In this document: one piece after another, positions 42,801-51,921 of the stretch
Layout: each line of letters opens with the position of its first letter
Numbering within the stretch: position 1 is the stretch's first letter
Source: a virus
Strand: one strand, 5' to 3'
Length of the DNA: 64,000 nucleotides
IMG/VR virus record: IMGVR_UViG_3300032116_000037
Location: 62,001 to 126,000 of that record
The notes under the pieces: model-generated
The model's database searches: none
What the model was told of the DNA's origin: nothing
Seen by the model: only the letters and a program-made list of their open reading frames with translations
Made by a program: the position numbers and the translations under genes

Positions 42801-45800
42801 CGGCGAATTGTGAACCAGTAGCTATACCACCGCCAATATTAGCAATTACAGATCCTGCTCCAGATATATATTGGTTTTCTGATGATGCTAGCACTGAACC
42901 AAGTGTAGTTGCTGCTAAACCACCTATGCCAACTTTTTGTAATCTGGCTTGTCTACGCAATTCCATACCTTGTCTTTTTTTCGCAACCGCTTTGGCTTGG
43001 CTTCTAGCTTGTTTCCTAGTTTTTTTATCGCCTTCTCCACTAGATAAAAATTCTAATGCGGCCTGCTCTTCGGCTATATCGCTATCGCTAAGTTTTTCTG
43101 ACATAACTCCAGACTTAATAGCCGCCCCAGCTCTTAATAAAGCGCCTCTAATCCTTCCAGGTTTTTTATTTTTTGAACTTCTTATATCATCTAGACTAGC
43201 CATACTATTAAAGATTGGAGATGAACTAGCTCTAACATCCGCGTATGGATCGTCGGCTAATGCAGCTCTTTTTGCTGTTGTACCGCTTTGATCTTCTATT
43301 TTACTTAATTGCTCTGCAGCTTTTGCAGCTTTTTCTTGCGAAATAGTTGTTGTTTTTGTTTGTTCAGATAGAACTTGGAAAAATTTTGTAGTATCCGCAC
43401 TTACACCTTGTAATTTAGATAAAGATATAGTGCCTTTTTGTACAGCGCTGGCAAACTCTTTAATATTATTAATGCCTGCTTTATTTAGTTCAGACCTGTT
43501 TGCTTTAAAAATTTGAGCAATATTATTTCTTAAATCTTCATTCCCGCCACCAATAACATTATTATTAGCGTCTCTTTGTATAGGAGCTAATTGAGATCTT
43601 AGCATATTTAATTTGCCTTGATCCATATCACTAACTTGTTGAGCTGCTATACTTGCAGATCTTGCTTCGTCTTCAGCATTAGCTAATTGGCCAGCATCTA
43701 AATAAGATTGAGCTCTTCCTGCGCTATAATCTCTGAAAGCTTCTGTTTTTTGCTTTCTTGTTAATGTATATGTATTTAGAAACTGTTGTCTGTTTAATAA
43801 TTTTTGTTCTTTTGCTTCTACATCAGATAACTGTTTTAATAATGGGGCTTTTTGTTGTTGATTGCGAACTTGTTGAAATGTACTATTTTTACCTGACGGA
43901 GGATTGGCTGCGTCTATAGCATCTATTTGCTGCTGCAAAGATTCTTTTTGCTTTCCTGTTTTAGATAGAGCTTTTTCTACTCTTTTTTTCTCTTCATTAT
44001 TAATAACATCTCTATTCAATGCTCCCATAGCTTTGTTAGCATTTATTGATGTGGCTCTTCTTTCACCTTCTTCTTTTACTAATCTAATGCCAAGTTCTGT
44101 GATTCTTTCTCTATTGCCTCTTATATTTGGATCTAGTTTTTCAGCTAGCCGTAAAGTTTTTTCTTCTATTGTATCATAAAAATCTAGGAATTTTTGTTCT
44201 GCTTTCGCTACTTTTTCTTTAGAAGCTCCGCTTGCTTTTAATTGTTCCGCCTCTTTTAATAAATTATCAGCTGCGAATCTTAAAGCTTGATTATATTTAC
44301 TTAAAGCTTTTGATTGACCTGTTGTAATACTAGTTGTTAAATTTTCTACTGCTTTACCAAACTCTTTATTAGTTTCTAGAAATGTAGCTATTCCTTCAAT
44401 TCTTGGAATTTGGCTAACATCTTCCATAGCTCTTTTAGCATACTTTTCTCTTTCTGGTTGAAAATAACTTCCATAGTCTTTCACTGTTGCTTTATCTATA
44501 TTTAAAGCATGCGCCATTTCATGAGGAATTGTGTTATTATCCTCATAATAAAATTTATTTTTTTTGTTAAGGCCTATAGCATTACCATTTCTTACTGCGT
44601 AACCGACTCTATTTTGTGGTTTTGTGGCTACTTCTGCTGCGGGGATTGCGGCTATGCCAGCGGCCATCATATTCATTTCATCAATATTTGGCACCTTCCT
44701 ACCAGTAGTTAAGAGGCTCATCATATTTTTGAAAAGGCCGCCCTTAGCCATTCTTCTAACTCTACCACCCCTTAACATATTTGAGGCTCTCTTATTTAAT
44801 ACATAAGAGCCTTCTGCTAAGAATGTTGGAAAGCTATCTGTATTTCCAGAACCTGGAACTGTTTTTAATCCTTGTCTATTTAATCTCTCTAAATTAGGAA
44901 GTCCTATTTGCTTAACTTCTTCTGGACTAAATACAATTTCTCCAGGCATGAGCATTGCATTAACATAGCCGCCGCGAGCGTAGCCCATATAATCATCATC
45001 ATCACCATAATCAACCGTTCTTCTTTTCCTTTTAGTTTTATTATAAATTTCATCTACCATATCTGATGGCACAACAGGAGGTCTACCTAGAAATTTATCC
45101 ATAAAAGGAATAGCGCTAACTACACCTGCCTGCCTGCGTGTAATTAAATCACTTGGGTTCTGCCCTCTCAAAATTGAAGCAGTTCCTTGAAGCACATTAT
45201 ATGCTTTTGGTGCTAAAATACTACCAACACCAGCAGCAAAACCAATTTGAAGTGTTGGGCTTAAAGTATCTATTAAAAATGTAACTGCTTGTGTTACACT
45301 TCTAATTTGATCAAGCATTATTTTAAAACCACTGCTCTCAGCAATTTTTGTACCGAAAGCTGCTAAATCCTGTCCTATTTTTGTTATTTTGACAGATAAG
45401 GATTCTGATGCTAATTCTGCATCTTTAGCTAAAGAATTATCGCCTTTTCTTGCTTCAGCTAGCGCTTCATAAGCATCTGCTACACCAGTAATAAGAGGTA
45501 TGGCAATTTTAGCTTGTCTTACGCCACCACCGATAGCATTAGCTACTTCAATATATGTCGCAGTATTAGAACCTACATCTTGTAATGCTTTATTTAATTT
45601 AAGGGCCGCTTCTAATGTTCCAATAAATTCTCCTCTAGTATCTCTAAGAGAGAGATTTGCCCCTAATATTTCTTGTACTTTTTTTTCAACTGATGGGTCT
45701 TGTAATCTATTTATGACAGTTCTTAAACCAGTAGATATAACAGTATCTGGCAAACGTGTTGTGCTACGAATACTGGTGGTTATTGCAGCAAATTTTCTTA

Positions 45801-46719
45801 ATGTGTCTAAATTTTTATTAGCGTTAGTTGATTTACCTAAACCTAAAGCATCTTCACTTAAAATACCTTCTGAAGCAGCAAAAACACCACCAGCGCTTTT
45901 AATACCTTCAATAATGTTACTGGCTTCAACAGCATATTTTTTAGATAGAGTATTTAATGTACTTAAAAATTTATCTACGTTTTTAGTAGAGCCATTTACA
46001 TCTAATAATCTAAATTGTGAAATAGCAGACACAACACCTTCAGTAGTTTTTTCTAAATTACCGAATGTAGGCACTAATTGGGTATTAGCTAAACTCTTCA
46101 TTAATCCTTGAATAGTTTTTAATCCAAAACCTGCCTGTGCTAAAGTATCTGAAGCTTCAAGCAAATCAGTTGATGCGACACCAACATTACGACTTAATTG
46201 AATAATACTAGATGAAAATCTATTAACTTCTGCTGCAGTATTACCAGTAATCTGTTGCAACTTAATTTGAGCACTATTAATTTTAATAATAGCATCAAAA
46301 CCATAATCAATAGCCTGAACAATTTTCTGAACGCCTGCAGAAGCAATAGCGAATTTAGCAAATTGCGCAAATCTTGTGCTAATACCTCCGACAAACGAGT
46401 CAAATAAGTTAACTGTTTTATTTAACTTCTTTGTTTCTTTTTCTATTTCAGATGTAAAACTTCTATAACTAGAAATAGCTTTTTGAGTATTTCTTTCAAT
46501 AGAAGATGACATTCCTTTTCCAAGATTTTCAGTCTCTCTAACAGCCTCTCTAATTTTATTTTTAATAGGGTCAATAGACTGAGCATTAACCCCTCTAACT
46601 GCCAAATCAACAGGAATAGAGCCGCCCAACTCTTTACGAATTTGAGCGGCTATCGCTGAGACACCTTTGTTCGGACTGAAGTTTAATTCAACTTGCCCGC
46701 GCAGTTTAAAATCGGCCAT
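39892..46719 (-). CDS. Tail tape measure protein
   Basis: 2,275 residues. N-terminal TP901-type signature: FAKFAIASAGVQKIVQAIDY, ITGNTAAEVNRFSSSI and GVASTDLLEASDTLAQAGFG. A GGYVNAMLMPGEIVFSPEEV segment, repeated as a variant (FLAEGSYVLNKRASNM), is typical of tape measures. A zincin-like HEMAH motif near residue 732 suggests an embedded peptidase. Long coiled-coil stretches and a Gly/Ala-rich hydrophobic patch (about 1280-1340) follow. By the usual 1.5 angstrom per residue, the tail would be roughly 340 nm. The C-terminal GGGGG linker ends near the stop. Flanked by putative chaperones and distal tail genes. Confidence 0.92.
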   Translation of the reverse strand: MADFKLRGQVELNFSPNKGVSAIAAQIRKELGGSIPVDLAVRGVNAQSIDPIKNKIREAVRETENLGKGMSSSIERNTQKAISSYRSFTSEIEKETKKLNKTVNLFDSFVGGISTRFAQFAKFAIASAGVQKIVQAIDYGFDAIIKINSAQIKLQQITGNTAAEVNRFSSSIIQLSRNVGVASTDLLEASDTLAQAGFGLKTIQGLMKSLANTQLVPTFGNLEKTTEGVVSAISQFRLLDVNGSTKNVDKFLSTLNTLSKKYAVEASNIIEGIKSAGGVFAASEGILSEDALGLGKSTNANKNLDTLRKFAAITTSIRSTTRLPDTVISTGLRTVINRLQDPSVEKKVQEILGANLSLRDTRGEFIGTLEAALKLNKALQDVGSNTATYIEVANAIGGGVRQAKIAIPLITGVADAYEALAEARKGDNSLAKDAELASESLSVKITKIGQDLAAFGTKIAESSGFKIMLDQIRSVTQAVTFLIDTLSPTLQIGFAAGVGSILAPKAYNVLQGTASILRGQNPSDLITRRQAGVVSAIPFMDKFLGRPPVVPSDMVDEIYNKTKRKRRTVDYGDDDDYMGYARGGYVNAMLMPGEIVFSPEEVKQIGLPNLERLNRQGLKTVPGSGNTDSFPTFLAEGSYVLNKRASNMLRGGRVRRMAKGGLFKNMMSLLTTGRKVPNIDEMNMMAAGIAAIPAAEVATKPQNRVGYAVRNGNAIGLNKKNKFYYEDNNTIPHEMAHALNIDKATVKDYGSYFQPEREKYAKRAMEDVSQIPRIEGIATFLETNKEFGKAVENLTTSITTGQSKALSKYNQALRFAADNLLKEAEQLKASGASKEKVAKAEQKFLDFYDTIEEKTLRLAEKLDPNIRGNRERITELGIRLVKEEGERRATSINANKAMGALNRDVINNEEKKRVEKALSKTGKQKESLQQQIDAIDAANPPSGKNSTFQQVRNQQQKAPLLKQLSDVEAKEQKLLNRQQFLNTYTLTRKQKTEAFRDYSAGRAQSYLDAGQLANAEDEARSASIAAQQVSDMDQGKLNMLRSQLAPIQRDANNNVIGGGNEDLRNNIAQIFKANRSELNKAGINNIKEFASAVQKGTISLSKLQGVSADTTKFFQVLSEQTKTTTISQEKAAKAAEQLSKIEDQSGTTAKRAALADDPYADVRASSSPIFNSMASLDDIRSSKNKKPGRIRGALLRAGAAIKSGVMSEKLSDSDIAEEQAALEFLSSGEGDKKTRKQARSQAKAVAKKRQGMELRRQARLQKVGIGGLAATTLGSVLASSENQYISGAGSVIANIGGGIATGSQFAGIPGAIAGGIAGAGISIFELRNQAIKRQQDLQKTQLADQITTSVKDRNYGGLQKQFDNFSRSGSANNYKETFGFDIGIPGASYDKNQLQQALLNTGQLGADLSFTTKNDVLDDTGIAIQQVKDFVNPLSGSTYTTAFSNLTGVGRGKSYSDRALERYYESRDEDIGIAKQITGDYIGKLDEQLPELTRQADVDRNEIALLRKKRFTQGSASFSVRDQERLKKAEERVGSVDKLQLQSEFFGNIGTEGVAAFDAFRSQAENQELSTDELIKKFTSREDEFDFFDPSTGKTKKIKRQRYNKYADTFDSTKKELENRNNLGLKQLDIDNQLKQSSDKVQDLTEQEFYNRKSIAPKIQAITDASSFNIANFQEQAQARRTGDLTSAGRATNIAQVLGNRGGYDQATKDKAQEQLKSVFGKGSRVAKLADEVGTVQDFGQNFNDLVQKEIGTSGRDVTSASKKVLENFISRNLENDSTKAQKLREGFSQTILGNTSTNEDVVADKLRVGDFQKVIDDTVSEDQGTVLQAAQAADQLTGQRVQLMNQYSDARLTARKNRFNPVRQSAQFRDQYASLSGATATDLAARQVDLKNQEVRNLVGVNKSTGQDYSVQELTDRKSKLEERRNELDINNKNAQQEMANLTTEIKAVDAAMNVLSTNTADAALALTKFEERLRARAVDRKGALEFALGSDQQREQIQKRQQALKALETGQINYSQLTEEERGSLSAAIENERQKDPKKAEELEKQVLLGTADARGDASLQQFQAGGNISNLSDIDRGEIKKRLEEQLANAEQSGDSRQARKARRALDKFGKATERLGVDTSGYEFEGKKISELALRTDEVAATAPEKDQLEKALKTNEEAAQYFNDQDKQVITDISNAFNSLNESVQQLGKIDFGSINFEPAIAAAQTFEKAASLLASAKVNIEGNVTVTGAVTGGGGGGANDAVLASVQSVVDKALSDFATANNMNYSKLS

Positions 46720-46739
46720 TATTTTTTACAACCTTATAA

Positions 46740-47432
46740 CTAAGTTGCGACAGTTTCTGCGGTAACTACTACAGGATTATCATTTTCATCAAGGAATGGT
46801 TTAAACTCTTCTGGTTTAGGAGCGTCTACAGGAGTTAAATCTTTATTATAAAACCCGTATTTAACTAAGAATTCATTCTCAGGTAAAGTAGAAAAGAAAT
46901 TACCTCTATCTGGATATAGTATTTCTACCATGGATGAAGCAGCCTTCTCTAATAACTCACTATCAGTGCAGTTCTCCCAATCTTGATATGTATTAAATAC
47001 TTTCTTGCCTTCGGCATCAAATAAGCATGAATAAACTAAGAAATTAAACTTAGCATCTTCAGCCACGCTTTCTGCAGTCAAATCATCATATTTTGTTCTA
47101 TAGCTAATCAAGCCATAAAGTTGCAATCTTAAAAGCTGCGCCTTTTCTGCACGCTCCTTCATCTCTTTAAGTTTAATTCCGCCAGTCTTTAAAGGCCTGA
47201 TAAGCTCATCAATTTCATTACGCAGCTTATCCATCTTATCATAATCTTCTTGAGATAATAGTCCTAACTCTTTAAGCTTATCATCTAACCTATCTCTAGG
47301 CACGCTATCATTCTTAAGAGCTTTGTTATACTCAGTCATATATATCTTTTTGGCCGCGCTCTCAATATTAATAGTCGGCTCTATGACTTTGTAAGACTTG
47401 CTATTCAACTCAAAAGTTTTTGTAGTATTCAT
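46740..47432 (-). CDS. Putative tail assembly chaperone
   Basis: 230 residues, helical and acidic, beginning MNTTKTFELNSKSYKVIEPT and ending in a Pro/Asp-rich tail. Location directly before the tape measure gene is where tail assembly chaperones are encoded. A GAGGATCAATAGG SD precedes the ATG, and a 1-base gap separates it from the preceding gene. No programmed frameshift site is evident, unlike many siphophages. The function is inferred from position. Confidence 0.55.
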   Translation of the reverse strand: MNTTKTFELNSKSYKVIEPTINIESAAKKIYMTEYNKALKNDSVPRDRLDDKLKELGLLSQEDYDKMDKLRNEIDELIRPLKTGGIKLKEMKERAEKAQLLRLQLYGLISYRTKYDDLTAESVAEDAKFNFLVYSCLFDAEGKKVFNTYQDWENCTDSELLEKAASSMVEILYPDRGNFFSTLPENEFLVKYGFYNKDLTPVDAPKPEEFKPFLDENDNPVVVTAETVAT

Positions 47433-47433
47433 C

Positions 47434-47757
47434 CTATTGATCCTCTTTTCTTAAATTAAAATCATAACTAAAATTTGCATGTTCAATAATAAAATAGCTA
47501 AACTCTTTTTCTACTAAAGAAATCCTGCTATTGCCTAAATCTAATATTTTTGTTCTAGTGACTTGCCAAGCATCTCGCATCTTTTTTTGATTCTCGGTCA
47601 ACTCATCATAATCTTTGCCATGTCCCCATAAAAATCCAAAATTATCTTCTATGGCGGCTAGCGCTCCTATCATTATAGTTTGCGCTTGTTTTTCTGTATA
47701 ATTAAAAAGACTCCGCTTAGCTTGCTGAGCGTATCTTTCATTTCTTTGTCTTTTCAT
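47434..47757 (-). CDS. Hypothetical protein in the tail operon
   Basis: 107 residues, helical, with FLWGHGKDYDELTENQKKMRDAW in the middle and a Tyr/Phe-rich end. It overlaps the preceding gene by 20 bases and leaves one base before the chaperone-like gene, suggesting tight co-translation. It may be a second chaperone component. No family recognised. Confidence 0.5.
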   Translation of the reverse strand: MKRQRNERYAQQAKRSLFNYTEKQAQTIMIGALAAIEDNFGFLWGHGKDYDELTENQKKMRDAWQVTRTKILDLGNSRISLVEKEFSYFIIEHANFSYDFNLRKEDQ

Positions 47758-48694
47758 TTAATTTTCCTAAAAAGTTTTTGGCAACCATTTTATTTGCCTG
47801 ATTATTCATATTATTAATTCTCTTGGCGTCGTCCGAATCTTTAGCAACAACAAATATATTACCGCCCTTTACGCCAGATCTATCTAATTGTTTGTCTATA
47901 TCTCTTTTAGCTATATCGCCGTCACGCTTTCTACTATTATTGATTAACCAACCATCTAATAAATCTGAATCGTCTAATACTTCTTTATCTGGACAATTTG
48001 GATTTTGTTGAATCGCATCAAACATTTTAGAAGTATTAATAATAGTTATTTGTTCTTCATTCAATGAATTGGCGGCACGATTAAACAAGTTATCTTTGCA
48101 TCCCCAATATAAAGACCATTCTTGATGCCTTGCTATTTTTCTATAAAAATCACTAGGTATCTGGTCAAAATTATTATACACCTTATTAACAAAAACATAT
48201 GAATCAGTATTGATTTTTACCATGTTTTTATCATATAAACATTCAGATACAGTCCATAATTTAGTATTATAATCTGCCCATGCATCAGCAGTAATATTAT
48301 AATAAGTATTCTTTTTACTTAATAATTTAGATAACTTTTTCCGCATGGCGTCTATAGTCTTTTTTAAGACCTTCATACTAAATTCAGATTTTTGCTGATA
48401 TGCGAAAAGATAATCAACCTTAATATCATCTATTTTTGCCGGCAATTGATCTATCTCGTCTAATTCATTATTTGTAACCATCTTTTTAGATAGAGCTAAA
48501 TCATAAGAATCTTCTAAAGTTATAAAACTATTAGCCAATCCTTCAAAATACTTCTCTTCATAAAAAAACTCCGCCTGGTGCAGTAAATCTACACAAGGCG
48601 GAGTATATATCACAAATTCATCGTTTAGTTTTAAATATGCTTTTCCTGAAAGCAAACGATAAATATATTTTTTTATCCTAGTATCATCAAACAT
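47738..48694 (-). CDS. Hypothetical tail-operon protein
   Basis: 318 residues. The centre has IARHQEWSLYWGCKDNLFNRAANSLNEEQITIINTSKMFDAIQQ followed by NCPDKEVLDDSDLLDGWLI, written here in parts: RHQEWSLYWGCKDNLF and DDSDLLDGWLI. A 'W..lW......LF.......n..Q......ys.mYD.v......P....i.dd..lDgWli' pattern is found in some phage tail chaperone-like proteins. I offer it as that type with low certainty. The C-terminus is charged. Confidence 0.5.
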   Translation of the reverse strand: MFDDTRIKKYIYRLLSGKAYLKLNDEFVIYTPPCVDLLHQAEFFYEEKYFEGLANSFITLEDSYDLALSKKMVTNNELDEIDQLPAKIDDIKVDYLFAYQQKSEFSMKVLKKTIDAMRKKLSKLLSKKNTYYNITADAWADYNTKLWTVSECLYDKNMVKINTDSYVFVNKVYNNFDQIPSDFYRKIARHQEWSLYWGCKDNLFNRAANSLNEEQITIINTSKMFDAIQQNPNCPDKEVLDDSDLLDGWLINNSRKRDGDIAKRDIDKQLDRSGVKGGNIFVVAKDSDDAKRINNMNNQANKMVAKNFLGKLNEKTKK

Positions 48695-48696
48695 TA

Positions 48697-49845
48697 TTAT
48701 AGCAAGAAGCTTGCTCGGTTAGTCCACCAAGTAGAACCTGAACTATGAGGATCAGCATCATGGATGACAGTAAAGTCATTGAAAGTTCTAAAAGTGTAAC
48801 TTACATTGACTGAACCACCACCAGCATCACCGCCTGAATAATTCAATGATTGAAGCTTATTCTTTTTACCAAGGTAAATTCTAGTACCTTCGCAAGAAGC
48901 TATACGGATAGTATGATTCTTCAAATTCATATCGCCATTCCAGCAAGCGCTGTTACCAGTATTAAGAATACCATTTGCGGTAGCAGACACCAAACCGTGT
49001 GAGCGAGGTACAACCTGAATTTCAGTAGTGACTTCAACTGGGAACTGAATATAACGACAAACAGGTTCTAGAGTACCTAACTGGTCAGTTCGTTCACGAG
49101 TAACGTTAGCTGAAACAGTAATACTTTGAACATTAGATTCATAAGCATTGTCTACGAACTCATTAGTGCCTGAATTGCTAATACCATCAACTATACTTGG
49201 GAGAATAGTTGCATCTGGTTCAGCAACTTGTCCATTAGAATCCAAGCTAGCGGCATCATAAGCGAATATCAAATGTTGCTTACGATTAACACCATCAGGA
49301 GGATCTTGAACGCCAGTAAACTGACCATTAACAGTAATACCAGTAGAACGAGCTTGATCAGTGGCATTAAGAATATTAGCATCATTTGATACTAAAATAT
49401 CATTACCAATGAAACCAATACTTTCACGGAAAGCATCTCCAACACTAAAAGTATAAGAAATGTTCTGATAATACATACCAGTCATCTGAACGGTAAATTC
49501 AGGAACGCCGCTAGCAGCATCATTAGTTGAATCAAAAATAGATAAAGCCAATGAGCAACGAGCATTTGCGCGACCTGCTAAAGTTGGGGTGGTCGCGTCA
49601 CGGGTGGCAAGATGATAAATCAAAGGATTGCCATCTAATACTTTGTCTACAGTAACATTAGTATCTGGCAAGTCTTCTAACTGCTGATAAACTTCTAGTT
49701 TACCTAATTCGAATATTTCCTGCAATGGAACATCTAAACCTAGTGATAAGGTTTGGGCGCCTTTTACTGCAGTATATGTGCTGCTGCCTTCTCGTGCAAT
49801 AGCTAATTGCTGGACAGCGAAATAAATACGATCACAACGAGCCAT
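48697..49845 (-). CDS. Tail tube / major tail protein (putative)
   Basis: 382 residues with an even beta-rich composition (TLSLGLDVPLQEIFELGKLE, YQQLEDLPDTNVTVDKVLDG, ISYTFSVGDAFRESI) and few Lys, as in abundant virion proteins. The position, upstream of putative chaperones and the tape measure, is that of the tail tube gene. It has its own candidate promoter (49870-49885) and a good SD (GGAGAAA), consistent with high expression. Its codon use is visibly more GC-rich than the surrounding genes (GAA/CGA/AAC). The fold assignment is by context. Confidence 0.65.
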   Translation of the reverse strand: MARCDRIYFAVQQLAIAREGSSTYTAVKGAQTLSLGLDVPLQEIFELGKLEVYQQLEDLPDTNVTVDKVLDGNPLIYHLATRDATTPTLAGRANARCSLALSIFDSTNDAASGVPEFTVQMTGMYYQNISYTFSVGDAFRESIGFIGNDILVSNDANILNATDQARSTGITVNGQFTGVQDPPDGVNRKQHLIFAYDAASLDSNGQVAEPDATILPSIVDGISNSGTNEFVDNAYESNVQSITVSANVTRERTDQLGTLEPVCRYIQFPVEVTTEIQVVPRSHGLVSATANGILNTGNSACWNGDMNLKNHTIRIASCEGTRIYLGKKNKLQSLNYSGGDAGGGSVNVSYTFRTFNDFTVIHDADPHSSGSTWWTNRASFLL

Positions 49846-49869
49846 TATTATTTCTCCAAAAAAAAAGTA

Positions 49870-49885
49870 CTATGTATTATACACC
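49870..49885 (-). promoter_or_regulatory. Candidate late promoter before the tail tube gene
   Basis: Minus-strand sequence GGTGTATAATACATAG ends 25 bases before the tail tube ATG. It differs by one base from the motif at 57157-57172. TATAATA resembles a -10 box; no clear -35 is present, as in many late phage promoters. Confidence 0.5.
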
Positions 49886-49892
49886 GGTTTTG

Positions 49893-50792
49893 CTATTTTG
49901 ATGGGTTAAATATCTCAAATCTTAACCTTACCCTACCAATGTATAAACCTGGGGTAGGACTTTCAAACGATGATGAACCAACATTAACTATTCTAGTGCA
50001 TTTCCAACCTGGTAAATCTGTGTATTGAGAGCCTGTCGGCACTCCATTGCAATTTAAGGGAAAAGCGCCGGAATCACTATTAAAAAGCGTAAAACTTTTA
50101 TCATTTTGTAGTGTTAAAATAGATACAATTTTATCTCTTAAATGTGGATTTTCTGTAACTATATTAAATACTATGTCTTGGTAAACCCAATGGGCGCTAC
50201 TGCCTAGCTGTGCCCCCTCTTGATATGAGGAAGATGTCTCTAAAACTATAGCTGGAGGTTGCACTCCATATTGTCTTAATAAATTATAAACTTCCTCATT
50301 AGATGGGGTGGTTTCTCCATTATACATACTATCTATTAATTTAAACCACCACTCTCCAGCCCCTTCCATATATACTTGCATTATTCTAAAAGAATATGAG
50401 GCTGTAATATTTCCAGATGTAATTGTACTACTTCTAACTTGTCCTAATGGATAATTGATCTCAAAATTATCTCCTGTATCTAGCACATTATTTACATAAA
50501 TTTGTGGCTCTATTGGCTGTCCACTGTTGTATGTAACTTCTTCCCAAACCCAATCTTTTCTAGGAGCGGCCCAAATTTTATATCCAACTCCCACAGGAAG
50601 ATCCACAGCAGTAAGATTGTAATAGTTTGTCCCACAGTCATTATTAACCCCAGTTTCCACGTCTTCCCACGCGCCTATTTTAAGAAACGCGTAGTCCAGC
50701 CATGCTTTAATGTTACGCTGCAACTCAGTAGCAAAATCTACTGAGGAAAAATCGGTTATATTATTAAAATCCCAATTATCGCAGCAACTCAT
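49893..50792 (-). CDS. Virion structural / connector protein (putative)
   Basis: 299 residues, Trp- and Cys-bearing (SCCDNWDFNNIT), with beta-rich segments such as YSFRIMQVYMEGAGEWWFKL and a C-terminal beta domain (RIVNVGSSSFESPTPGLYIG). Encoded just upstream of the tail tube in the position of tail-completion or head-tail joining proteins. Nothing confirms a specific family. It shares 4 bases with the preceding gene. Confidence 0.55.
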   Translation of the reverse strand: MSCCDNWDFNNITDFSSVDFATELQRNIKAWLDYAFLKIGAWEDVETGVNNDCGTNYYNLTAVDLPVGVGYKIWAAPRKDWVWEEVTYNSGQPIEPQIYVNNVLDTGDNFEINYPLGQVRSSTITSGNITASYSFRIMQVYMEGAGEWWFKLIDSMYNGETTPSNEEVYNLLRQYGVQPPAIVLETSSSYQEGAQLGSSAHWVYQDIVFNIVTENPHLRDKIVSILTLQNDKSFTLFNSDSGAFPLNCNGVPTGSQYTDLPGWKCTRIVNVGSSSFESPTPGLYIGRVRLRFEIFNPSK

Positions 50793-51481
50793 AGTTTATT
50801 TACTTTTGTTTTATTGATAATAATATCTAAAACTCTATCTTGAAAAGCGGCGCTTTCTAAAATATTATCAACAAAATTAACTTTGCCAACCGCTGGCATA
50901 GTCCAACTTTTACTTTTAGATGGCCTCATTATTAAACCACCTACGCCAGATCTAGCATTTTTACGTCTTACGCCGTCAACATGCTCCACAGTCCAGTTAC
51001 TAATAGTAATTGAATTTGCCTCTAATAATAGCCATTCCAGCCAATTGATTTCAGTGGCAGTGCCAAATCTTTTGCTGCGCCTATCATTATTAACAGATAT
51101 ATATTTAGACAGGGGTAAATTTAATACATCGCTATAATCTGAGCGTATAGCACCAATATTAATTACCATATCTAAATCTTTACCACTAGGACTTCTATCT
51201 TCTAGTGTTACTTTAATACCTTTTTGCCAAGTGTCTAATATATCATTTAAGCCTTGGTTTACTATATCATTACTTAAGCCTAAATGAGCCCTTAAATCAT
51301 TTTTACCACTAGTGGTTAATGATTGCCAAGTTTCTGTATTTCTAACAAAACTTGTAAATAGCTCGCCTACAGCTACAGTAACTGGATATATTATTTTAGA
51401 CAAAATGCGCCATACTTTTATCTTTACAGCGCGTGTCATCTCTATTTCATTTACATCAAATATTACTCTTGCATTTATCAT
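50789..51481 (-). CDS. Connector-region protein (putative)
   Basis: 230 residues with VTVAVGELFTSFVRNTETWQSL, then GLSNDIVNQGLNDILDTWQK and SVNNDRRSKRFGTATEINWLEWLL. A family is not recognisable by eye. The operon order suggests a neck or head-tail joining component like HK97 gp10. The gene overlaps its neighbours by 4 bases on each side (ATGA), indicating coupled translation. Confidence 0.5.
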   Translation of the reverse strand: MINARVIFDVNEIEMTRAVKIKVWRILSKIIYPVTVAVGELFTSFVRNTETWQSLTTSGKNDLRAHLGLSNDIVNQGLNDILDTWQKGIKVTLEDRSPSGKDLDMVINIGAIRSDYSDVLNLPLSKYISVNNDRRSKRFGTATEINWLEWLLLEANSITISNWTVEHVDGVRRKNARSGVGGLIMRPSKSKSWTMPAVGKVNFVDNILESAAFQDRVLDIIINKTKVNKL

Positions 51482-51921
51482 TGCTTAATCCAAATAATAG
51501 AGTAATATTCATAACCGGGTCCAAAACCGCATGGCTCAGGCACGCTATCTCTTCTATAAGATACACCATCTATTTTGATTTTTCCGATTTTTATTAGCTT
51601 TTCTTTATTTTCTAAATTAACTACAGTTCGTACAAAACTTTCATTAATTAAAGCTTGGTTCTTAAAAACATAAGCTTTTTCATTATAGAATACTGCTAAG
51701 TCCAGTGTTTCTTCTACTGTGGTAATATCACAAGCTGTTTGATTAATCTGCCCCGGTATACCATATTTATTAATCCCGGCAGTATTACAATTATTGTATA
51801 CAGGAATTTCATAAATCAATGTAACTGGGCGCACGCACCCGCAAGAACCATCTAAAATAGATGATATCTGTTCAAGCCATTTCTCTTTTAATTTTTTTAT
51901 AGCTCTATCTAGTGGGCGCAT
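51478..51921 (-). CDS. Connector-region protein (putative)
   Basis: 147 residues with several Cys (SCGC near the N-terminus, YNNCN, ACDI, PCG). It begins with a basic helix (RAIKKLKEKWLEQISSIL). Located before the other connector-like genes and after the PAS-like gene. Could be a head-tail adaptor or stopper by position; unsupported by motifs. Confidence 0.5.
   Translation of the reverse strand: MRPLDRAIKKLKEKWLEQISSILDGSCGCVRPVTLIYEIPVYNNCNTAGINKYGIPGQINQTACDITTVEETLDLAVFYNEKAYVFKNQALINESFVRTVVNLENKEKLIKIGKIKIDGVSYRRDSVPEPCGFGPGYEYYSIIWIKQ

Noticed and set aside
48701-48715. Hairpin AGCAAG-AAG-CTTGCT at the end of the tail tube gene as terminator
   Set aside because: No T-run follows it in the minus-strand direction, and it overlaps the coding end.
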